Positions 21,721-29,729 of a stretch of DNA of 64,000 nt are shown in pieces. Position 1 is the stretch's first letter, and every line of letters starts with the position of its first letter. A model generated the notes under the pieces. That model worked only from the letters and a program-made list of their open reading frames with translations, searched no databases and was not told the origin of the DNA. Both the position numbers and the translations under genes were made by a program. This DNA comes from Haematococcus lacustris (lineage: Eukaryota > Chlorophyta > Chlorophyceae > Chlamydomonadales > Haematococcaceae). The stretch lies in assembly GCA_030144725.1 (NCBI GenBank), contig JASKMD010000006.1, forward strand, positions 11,845,892-11,909,891. The letters run 5' to 3'.

Positions 21721-22050
21721 GACGGGCCCACTGCCCTAGTTATTATAGAAATCAAATACTGCTCGGACTCAAGGTGGACGGATCAATTAGACAAGGCACT
21801 CAACCAACACACCCATCTAGCTCAAACCATACGCAAGGAAGGCCACATGGTGGAGATTAGACCCATCCTCCTGGGCATAGGTGGCATAACGTATGAAGCA
21901 CACACACGGCAACACCTCCTGGACTTGGGGGTCTCACAAGATAACACTACCAAACTGTTACACAAGTTAACAAGACACGCGGTGGAGACAGCCCACTCCA
22001 TTGCAAAGACAAGCTACAGACTCAGGGCTACTAAGAGGGAGGGAGGGTAG
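21721..22050 (+). CDS. Dualen-like LINE: C-terminal part of restriction-like endonuclease
   Basis: The frame reads ALVIIEIKYCSDSRWTDQ and on to the terminus RATKREGG. The E-x-K in VIIEIKYC is the second half of a PD-(D/E)xK nuclease core whose PD half appears to be RPDILMV near 19440. The frame differs from that of the upstream part, as expected if an insert of non-triplet length separates them. A short 3' UTR and a TCTTCTTCTTCTTTCTT tail follow to 22161. Confidence 0.72.
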   Translation, partial: DGPTALVIIEIKYCSDSRWTDQLDKALNQHTHLAQTIRKEGHMVEIRPILLGIGGITYEAHTRQHLLDLGVSQDNTTKLLHKLTRHAVETAHSIAKTSYRLRATKREGG

Positions 22051-22161
22051 GGGGGTCACTTCTTCTCTTGCTGGTCGGTGGGAGCAGGCCGCGCCCCAGG
22101 CGGTAGCTCCTCCCTTAATGCACGCCGGTGAACACCGGAGTAGTCTTCTTCTTCTTCTTTC

Positions 22162-22174
22162 TTCTCGCCGCAGA
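22162..22174 (+). repeat. 13-bp target duplication, right copy
   Basis: CTCGCCGCAGATG here matches 11816-11828 exactly and restores the sequence of LINE copy A. Confidence 0.9.
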
Positions 22175-23468
22175 TGAGGGCGGCCCAGCAGGCTGAGCGG
22201 CAGCTAGAGGCCCACCAGCGGCGTGGGGGCCGGCAGCCAGTTGCTCAGCCCGCCCCCCGGGCCGACACCGTGGACCAGCTGGCTGTGGGTGTTCAGGCGG
22301 GCCAGCCGTGTGCGAAGGTGTGGATGGAGCTGCTAGACCCCACCCTCCGTCGGGAGCATGTCATCGTGGCCTGGCGGATGCTTCACGCCAGCCTCATGGT
22401 GAGGCCTTGTGGGGCCACATCCTCAAGGGGGCGGCTGCCCCGGGCTCGTCCGCCTGCCGCTTCTGCCAGCCGCGGCACCTGGAGACTCTCACCCACGCCT
22501 TCCTGACCTGCCCCGCCGTGGTCCCAGCCTGGGAATGGGTGCTGGACGTGTACGGCCGCCTCACAGGCACCCGCCCCCCCTCAAGCGACGCCATGCTGCT
22601 CCTCAGTGGGCGCCCCACCCACGGCGAGGACCCCCCCTTCCATCCCCTTGACAGCCTGCTGTGGCTGCGGCTGCGCGTGGCCTACCTGGGCGCAGTGTGG
22701 CGCCTCCGCAGCTCAGGAGCCGCTACAGCCCTGCAGCCACAGCAGGTGGCGAGGCGGGTCGTGGAGGAGGTCATCTCCACCCTCACCACGGCCGTCAAGC
22801 GTGACTGGCGTCGGGTGGGGAGGGACATCCGCGTGGGCCTCTGCGGCGCAGTGCCCTCCACCTGGTTCAAGGGCAAGGACCCGGAGCTGGACGCTGCCCA
22901 CTTCGACCAGCTGTGGCCCGAGGCGTCAGGGGTCTGGTTTGCCGAGCAGCCTAGGAGGGAGCGGAGGGGAGGGCAGGAGGGGGCAGAGGGGAGGGTTGGG
23001 GCAGGAGGAGTGGAGGAGGAGCGGGCAGCAGGGAAGCTCAGGCAGAGGGAGGGCAGGGCGCAGGGGGCGGGAGAGCTGTTTGTTCGCCTCTCCTTGCAGT
23101 GGCCCGTCCCCTTCCCCGTCGAGCCAGCATGAGCTGCAGGGTTGCTGGTGGGGGCTTAGTGCGTTCAGTGGGTGGGGTGGGCTAGGCTTCGGGGGGTTGT
23201 CTGGGTGTCAGGGACCGGGGGCTTAGGTGGTCTTGGTTTGAGCGTTGGGGGTATGGTTCTGGGTTTCAGGTCGAGGGGCGGGGCTTAGGCTCGTGTGTGT
23301 AGTTTTGTGGGGAGGGTCTGGGGAGGTGAGTAGAGCTAGGGTGGAGGGCGTTGGTGTGGGGGAGTGTCTTGACGTTGTCCTAGGGAGGGGGTTGCTTGGG
23401 GTGTGTGGACCTTTGCTTGGGGATCGTGTATGGGGGAACCTTGTTTGTTGTAGTCTTCTCTATTCTTC
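22163..23468 (+). mobile_element. LINE copy A, 3' portion (zinc finger, 3' UTR)
   Basis: This part resumes LINE A after the nested insertion. A frame at about 22308-23132 encodes CRFCQPRHLETLTHAFLTCP, a CCHC finger typical of the C-terminal region of LINE polyproteins, followed by an Arg/Glu/Gly-rich tail. The 3' UTR (23133-23468) is rich in G and T and ends TATTCTTC with no poly(A). Copy B begins at the next base, in the same orientation. Confidence 0.88.
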
Positions 23469-26400
23469 TTTTCTTTAGTCTCTGTCTCTCTTGTAATGCT
23501 CCTCCATCATAAAAAACAGGGCCGAGCTCTGCAAGGCTGCGCGCACAGCAAGGCCCCGGGGCTAGATGGGCTGCCCCATGGAGGTCTACGACCGGCTGTG
23601 GGTGGAGCTGGGGCGGCCGCTGCGGGCCATGTTGCACGAGGCCCTGGCAGACACCGCTCACCCTGCCCCCCCCTGGCATAGTTCCCGGCAGGCATCATCA
23701 CCCTCGTAATCAAGGCTGGCAAGCCGAGGGACCAGGTGGCCGGCTACCGCCCCATCGCGCTCCTCAACTGCGATGTGCGCCTGGTGGCCAGGGCAGTGGA
23801 GGACCGGCTGCAGCTGCCCTTGAACCTGCTGGTGTCCCCCTCTCGATCAGCCTTCATCCTTGGCAGGGACATCAGCGACAGCGTGCAGTTCCACCTGGGC
23901 CTGCTGGAGTACCTGCAGCAGCGGGGCAGCCCAGCTTGGCGGTTGTTGCTGGACCTAGCGGGGGCCTATGACAACGTGTCCTGGGCTTGCTCCAGGACAC
24001 GATGGAGGCCATGGGGTTCTGCTGGGAGGGGATGTGCGCTGGGCTCAGCTGCTGCACCAGGGGGCCACGAGCCAGGTGCTGGTCAACGGCCACCTCACCG
24101 ACAGCTTCCCCCTTGCGTCGGGGCTGCTGAAGGGCAGCGGGGCCTCCCCGCTCTACTGGTGCATCGTGCTCCAGCCGCTGGTCAGCTACCTCAGCTCGCT
24201 CCAGCTGGCAGGCCGCATCAGCACCCCCACCATCCCCTCCAGCCCTCTGGCCATGCACAGGGCCGCCCTGACCCCCGGGCTCCCCTCCAAGGAGTATGCG
24301 GACGACCTCACCATCGAGGTGCTCGATCGGGTCAGAGCCGTTGGAAGGTGGTAGTGGAGGCCCTGGGCCTGTTCCGCGCCGCTGGGGGCCCTGCGCTTAG
24401 CGTGAGCAAGAGCTCAGCCCTGCCGTGCGCCCAGCCAGAGCCCGGGCTGGTTAACCAGGGGGTCTCGGGCCCCGAAGGGGCGGGGAGGGGAGGGAGGGGG
24501 GGTGACGGGGGGGAAGGGGGCGGGCAGGGGCAGGTGGGCGAGCAGGGGCTACGGGGTGGGCCGGGGGAAGGTGGCGGGCAAGAGCAGTAGCAGGGCGGGC
24601 GGGAGCAGGGTGGGGAGCAGGAGCCGGAGGTGGTCATCCCAGCTGTCCGAGCGGGGGTGCCAGTGCGCCACCTGGGGGTACCTCGTGGGGCGGCCTCCTA
24701 CGCTGCCACCAGCGAGGCCGCCTTCGTGGGGGCGGCTGCGGCCATGATGGTAGCCTCCCTCCCTTGGCGGCCCCAAGGCCACAACCTCCTCGGGCGGGTG
24801 CAGGTGGCGCAGCACTGCCTGGCCTCCAAGTCCATCTACCCAATGGCCTTCGTGCAACCCTCCACTCCTCTGGCGCAGGCCATGGCCTTGGCTGTCAATC
24901 GCTTTGTGGCAGCCTCAGACCTGCCCCAGGAGCGCAGCCCCAACAGCAGCCGCCTCTACCCTAGCAAGGTCATCTGCGTGATGCCCCGGGGGGAGGGAGG
25001 GGTGGGGCTTCCCGACCTAGTGGTCACCAGCACGGCCATGCTGGCAAAGATGCTGGCCCAGCTCTGGTCGCCCCGGGTTCGTCCCTGGCAGCCACTGACC
25101 CACAGCCTGCTGGCAGACCCCTCCCACGGCCTCAGCACGTGGGTCATCACCGACCCCGCCGCCCCCCCCTCGCGAGGCATCAGCCCGCGGCTGCAAGCTC
25201 ACGTGGCGGCCCTGGCTGAGCTCAACCTGTTCCGTGCGGTGCCCCCCGCTAGCCAGTCCTTCTTCTCGGTGCTGGCGGAGCCGCTGTGGCACAACGCGCA
25301 AGTCCGCATGAACCCAGCAGCTAGGGAGGCAGCAGCTGAGCAGGGCTACACCCACGTCCGCCACGTGAGGGAGGCCCTCCACAGGCCCCAGCTGGAGGGG
25401 AGGCCCGCTGGGCTGCGGACCTGGTCAGGGCTTGCCTCCCCGAGCCCTGGCAGGGCATGGTGGACCGCCTGCAGCCTCCACAGCCGGAGTGGGAGTGCCT
25501 GAGGGTTGCGCCTGGGGTGGGGTTTGTGATGCTGCGCACCCCCATGCTCCAGCCCTCCCACTGGGTGGGCCCCAACGGCCGCCTCTACCCACTAGACCCC
25601 ACAGGGCAAGGGCCCCTAGGGGCTTTCTGGGCGGGGGAGGGGGCGGCCTGGGAGCCAGCAGCGGTGGCCCGGCTCAATAAGCCCAGCTACAGGCTGACCC
25701 CGGAGGAGCGAGCCACCCACCTCCGCCCTCTACCCGCCCAGCGTCACGAGGCGCAAGAGCTGGCTCAGGTGCAGGAGCAAGCAGGAGCCAGGGCGGTTGG
25801 CAGGGGAGGGGGGCGGGCGAGGGGGCGGGGCGGGGGCAAGGGGCGAGGGCGTGAAGGAGTGGAGGGCGTAGGGGAGAAGGGGGCGGGGCGAGAGGGCAGG
25901 CTGCCGACCCAGCTGACGAGGGGCCTGGCACCTGGCCTAAGGAGGAGTGGCTCTTGGGCCCCTGGGATCACCTGCAGCTGGACCCTCAGGTATGGGGCAT
26001 GGGCACCACCACCCTGCTGGACTTCTCGGTCAAGCATGCCAGGGTGCGCCTCTACCAGCTCCAGCGCGTCAGTGCCGACCCACTCTACCCACCCAGTGGG
26101 GGCCTGTGGCCTGCGCTGTGGGGTGTGCTCCCCCCCGGGCCGCGGGCGAACCGGAGGTGGCAGCGGTGGCTGATGGGGCCCTGAGGGAGCTGGAGATCAA
26201 GTGGCAGGCCAGCGCGCAGCAGGTGGCAGGCCAGGGGGCAGCGGGGGAGCGGGAGCAGCAGGGCAGGGATGTGGAGGAGCGGCTCCCCGAGGAGGTGCAG
26301 GGCAGCCAACCGCCTCGCTGGCTTGACACCTCCGCCAGGGCGCACCAGAGACCCTCGCCGCAGATGAGGGCGGCCCAGCAGGCTGAGCGGCAGCTAGAGG

Positions 26401-27658
26401 CCCACCAGCGGCGTGGGGGCCGGCAGCCAGTTGCTCAGCCCGCCCCCCGGGCCGACACCGTGGACCAGCTGGCTGTGGGTGTTCAGGCGGGCCAGCCGTG
26501 TGCGAAGGTGTGGATGGAGCTGCTAGACCCCACCCTCCGTCGGGAGCATGTCATCGTGGCCTGGCGGATGCTTCACGCCAGCCTCATGGTGAGGCCTTGT
26601 GGGGCCACATCCTCAAGGGGGCGGCTGCCCCGGGCTCGTCCGCCTGCCGCTTCTGCCAGCCGCGGCACCTGGAGACTCTCACCCACGCCTTCCTGACCCG
26701 CCCCGCCGTGGTCCCAGCCTGGGAATGGGTGCTGGACGTGTACGGCCGCCTCACAGGCACCCGCCCCCCCTCAAGCGACGCCATGCTGCTCCTCAGTGGG
26801 CGCCCCACCCACGGCGAGGACCCCCCCTTCCATCCCCCTGACAGCCTGCTGTGGCTGCGGCTGCGCGTGGCCTACCTGGGCGCAGTGTGGCGCCTCCGCA
26901 GCTCAGGAGCCGCTACAGCCCTGCAGCCACAGCAGGTGGCGAGGCGGGTCGTGGAGGAGGTCATCTCCACCCTCACCACGGCCGTCAAGCGTGACTGGCG
27001 TCGGGTGGGGAGGGACATCCGCGTGGGCCTCTGCGGCGCAGTGCCCTCCACCTGGTTCAAGGGCAAGGACCCGGAGCTGGACGCTGCCCACTTCGACCAG
27101 CTGTGGCCCGAGGCGTCAGGGGTCTGGTTTGCCAAGCAGCCTAGGAGGGAGCGGAGGGGAGGGCAGGAGGGGGCAGAGGGGAGGGTTGGGGCAGGAGGAG
27201 TGGAGGAGGAGCGGGCAGCAGGGAAGCTCAGGCAGAGGGAGGGCAGGGCGCAGGGGGCGGGAGAGCTGTTTGTTCGCCTCTCCTTGCAGTGGCCCGTCCC
27301 CTTCCCCGTCGAGCCAGCATGAGCTGCAGGGTTGCTGGTGGGGGCTTAGTGCGTTCAGTGGGTGGGGTGGGCTAGGCTTCGGGGGGTTGTCTGGGTGTCA
27401 GGGACCGGGGGCTTAGGTGGTCTTGGTTTGAGCGTTGGGGGTATGGTTCTGGGTGTCAGGTCGAGGGGCGGGGCTTAGGCTCGTGTGTGTAGTTTTGTGG
27501 GGAGGGTCTGGGGAGGTGAGTAGAGCTAGGGTGGAGGGCGTTGGTGTGGGGGAGTGTCTTGACGTTGTCCTACGGAGGGGGTTGCTTGGGGTGTGTGGAC
27601 CTTTGCTTGGGGATCGTGTATGGGGGAACCTTGTTTATTGTAGTCTTCTCTATTCTTC
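23469..27658 (+). mobile_element. LINE copy B, uninterrupted, about 4.19 kb
   Basis: It is nearly identical to copy A end to end, with scattered single-base differences such as an extra C near 23670. It has the same 5' start (TTTTCTTTAG), the same RT boxes (GYRPIALLNCDVRLVARAVE near 23743, YADD near 24297), the same frameshifts near 23995 and 24340 and the same stop at 24588-24590. The CCHC finger has lost its last ligand: TGC in copy A at 22509-22511 is CGC at 26699-26701. It ends TATTCTTC and is followed directly by GTAGTAGATAACG of palindrome P3. It is not capable of making a full polyprotein. Confidence 0.92.
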
Positions 27659-27861
27659 GTAGTAGATAACGACAAAACTGCCAGTGCTAAAGGGTTTAAA
27701 CACGCGAGGCCGAGGACCGGCGCTAAACAGCTTGATACCGAAGCCAGCGGCCGCGGAGCGTAGCGACGCGGCCGCTGGCTGAGGTCGAGAGCTGTTTAGC
27801 GCCGGTGCGAGGCCGAGCGTGTTTAAACCTTTAGCACGCAGCGGTTTTGTCGCTATCTAGT
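27659..27861. repeat. Palindrome unit P3, about 96-bp arms
   Basis: The left arm GTAGTAGATAACGACAAAAC... and the right arm ...GTTTTGTCGCTATCTAGTGT are long imperfect inverted repeats around the loop GGAGCGTAGCGAC near 27755-27767. The right half matches P1; the loop is inverted relative to P1 and matches P2. It abuts LINE B and unit U3 with no spacer. Confidence 0.9.
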
Positions 27862-27879
27862 GTAGTGGCGTTTTCAAAG

Positions 27880-27884
27880 CGTTC
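27880..27884 (+). repeat. 5-bp target duplication of Ty3 element, left
   Basis: CGTTC lies immediately before the 5' LTR and again after the 3' LTR at 34261-34265. The empty site in U1 (6931-6935) has it once. Confidence 0.95.
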
Positions 27885-28120
27885 TGTAGCGTTCCGATTC
27901 TGCACTAAGCGGATCGGCGCTAGTGTCACTGCTGAAGTGTGATACAGGCAGGTTAAGTGGTGGGCTGTACTGCTGCCCACCATTCGGGTTCGATCCCCGG
28001 AGGCCGTTCTATGTCTTAGCCTGGTTGCGCTGCAGCAGTCTGACACCTGTAACTGCGGTTAGCGTTGCATGGCGTTCACACACTGAAAAGATTTAAGGCG
28101 CGTTCTTTCTGAACGCTACA
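27885..28120 (+). repeat. 5' LTR of Ty3 element, 236 bp
   Basis: It begins TGTAGCGTTC and ends GAACGCTACA, a perfect 10-bp terminal inversion. By eye it is identical to the 3' LTR at 34025-34260, which implies recent insertion. Internally it has a tRNA-like segment: a hairpin with 7-bp stem (GGTGGGC / GCCCACC) followed by GGTTCGATCCC at 27987-27997. Confidence 0.96.
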
Positions 28121-28121
28121 T

Positions 28122-28139
28122 TGGTTTCCGTATTCCGAT
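28122..28139 (+). promoter_or_regulatory. Candidate primer binding site
   Basis: TGGTTTCCGTATTCCGAT starts two bases after the 5' LTR. The leading TGG is what pairing with a tRNA CCA end would require. I cannot say which tRNA it matches. Confidence 0.4.
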
Positions 28140-28160
28140 ACCTCAGTGACTGGCCGCACC

Positions 28161-29729
28161 ATGACTGACACTACGCCTAATGGCGAAACACCAGGCGCTG
28201 GCTCAGCCGGCGGTCCTGCGGGTTCCCAGGCCATCTTGGCCCAGGCCCTATCTGATCGCGAGTTTGCCAGGTCCCTAAGGGCGGCTTTGTTCCCCGACGG
28301 TTTTCCTGCTGCAACTCCGCCGCGGAATGGGCAGGGCGATGGCCCAGTCCCTCCAGGCGATGAAGAAGACGAAGAGGAGGAGCAGGATGAGGAAGAAGAG
28401 GCTGACGACGTCTCTGAGGGCGAGATTGACCTGTCTTCCGCAGACCAGCTGGCCCAGTCGCTGCTGGACACGCAGGACCAGCTGAAGGAGGCTAAAACCG
28501 AGCTGGCCAAGATGAAATCTCGCCAAAAGCTGACAGATCGCACACTGGCTGCGCTGGCTGAAAAGGTGGGTCTATTCCCAGGGTCCCCTCCCTCCATTCA
28601 GGACAGGCTGTTTAGTATGCGCACCCCGTCCCCAAGTCGGTCAGGTACACGCCCTGCGTGTATTCCTGGTACCTTCAATTCAATCGGTGGGAGAGGCGGC
28701 GCTCTGCACCACCTCTTTCCTCAGGTTAATAGTCAGGCTCCAGCTGCTAAGTCTGTGCCTGGCCCTGACAAGTGGACAGACAATTGCACCAAGTCTCGCC
28801 GCAGAGCCTCTGCCTTCTGTGACGACTTAGAAGCACATTGCCTGCGTTTCAACCTGGACATTGCCTCTGTTTTCCCTGCATTCCTGTCCGGGGCTGCGCG
28901 TGATGCTTGGTTGCCATCCATCCGTGCTGCTCACTTCGCACAAACACGCGCTGCACCTACCTGGCCTTATCTGCGCATGTCCTTTCTTGAGTATACAGGA
29001 GACGACTTGCGTGACGATCAGACTGATGCCCAAAAGCAGCTACTTGAAGGCAGCATTCGCATGTCGTCCCAGCTCCTTCTCAATGAATATGTCACTGCTT
29101 TCAGGAACAATCTGCTGACTGCTGGTGTCCAGTGCATGGATGAGAGTTTGCTTGTCTCCCTGTTTATCAAGGGACTGACATCTGAGCTGAAAAAGGCAGT
29201 CCTAAGGGATTCTGCTCCTTTTCCTGCCTTCACTCTGGCTCAGGCCATCGATTCTGCCAGGCAGGCTCAGCGTGCTGCTGAGATCCTTGCTGAAGCAGTC
29301 GGCACAAAGCGCCATGTGGCTGCTGTGCAGGCTAAGCAGCTGGCTGAAGGTCTGGAGCGTGCAAACAATCCTCGTCCTCCTAAGAGCACCCAGAGCGACC
29401 CACCTGCCAAAGTCCCAGCCCGTTCCAGGGGCTTCAGGGCTGGCATGGCTGCTGGTCCTGCTGCTGGCTACCGTGTCATTCTGAAGCAGAAGGCTGAAGA
29501 GGCTGCTGAGCAGTCCAGCATGAAGCCAGGCCAGTACTGTCATCATTGCTATGATCCTCGTCACCTTAAGCCTCTGTGTCCGTATAAGGACATGCCAGCT
29601 CTGGAAGCCAGGAAGCTATCTGGCTACCCTCGTCCTCCTGCTGATGCAAAGGCTGCAGGAAAGCGTCCCTCTGAGCACAATGACTCTGAGCCCAAGAAGG
29701 GCAGGCTTGCATCTGCCAATGGAAAGTGA
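28161..29729 (+). CDS. Ty3 element Gag, with CCHC zinc knuckle
   Basis: Gag forms the particle that packages the element's RNA. The first good ATG after the LTR is at 28161 (MTDTTPNGETPGAGSAG). The N-terminal part has an acidic run (about 28362-28430) and then a Gln/Leu/Lys-rich, probably coiled segment. The middle has the capsid-like FLSGAARDAWLPSIRAAHF and related hydrophobic segments. Near the C terminus the motif C-HH-C-YDPR-H-LKPL-C (about 29538-29579) is a canonical CX2CX4HX4C zinc knuckle. The frame ends at TGA 29727-29729, and the pol frame continues in the same phase directly after it. It runs about 520 residues, ordinary for the family. Confidence 0.93.
   Translation: MTDTTPNGETPGAGSAGGPAGSQAILAQALSDREFARSLRAALFPDGFPAATPPRNGQGDGPVPPGDEEDEEEEQDEEEEADDVSEGEIDLSSADQLAQSLLDTQDQLKEAKTELAKMKSRQKLTDRTLAALAEKVGLFPGSPPSIQDRLFSMRTPSPSRSGTRPACIPGTFNSIGGRGGALHHLFPQVNSQAPAAKSVPGPDKWTDNCTKSRRRASAFCDDLEAHCLRFNLDIASVFPAFLSGAARDAWLPSIRAAHFAQTRAAPTWPYLRMSFLEYTGDDLRDDQTDAQKQLLEGSIRMSSQLLLNEYVTAFRNNLLTAGVQCMDESLLVSLFIKGLTSELKKAVLRDSAPFPAFTLAQAIDSARQAQRAAEILAEAVGTKRHVAAVQAKQLAEGLERANNPRPPKSTQSDPPAKVPARSRGFRAGMAAGPAAGYRVILKQKAEEAAEQSSMKPGQYCHHCYDPRHLKPLCPYKDMPALEARKLSGYPRPPADAKAAGKRPSEHNDSEPKKGRLASANGK

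Larger units (their letters stand above)
11829..22161 (+). mobile_element. Nested dual-endonuclease LINE (Dualen/RandI-like)
   Basis: This is a 5'-truncated non-LTR retrotransposon inserted into LINE A and flanked by CTCGCCGCAGATG. One reading frame (codon starts divisible by 3) runs from the left edge to 19523, broken by TAG at 13911-13913 and TAG at 17106-17108. Domains in order are AP-type endonuclease, reverse transcriptase, PHD-like finger, RNase H, a CCHC finger, and a restriction-like endonuclease split by an insert. Having both endonuclease types in one element is the hallmark of the Dualen/RandI group described from Chlamydomonas. It ends with about 100 bp of 3' UTR and a TCTTCTTCTT-type tail just before the right target duplication. 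Confidence 0.88.

Noticed and set aside
27950..28020. A genuine tRNA gene inside the LTR
   Set aside because: There is a B box and a hairpin, but no D arm or acceptor stem closing a cloverleaf; it is reported only as tRNA-like.
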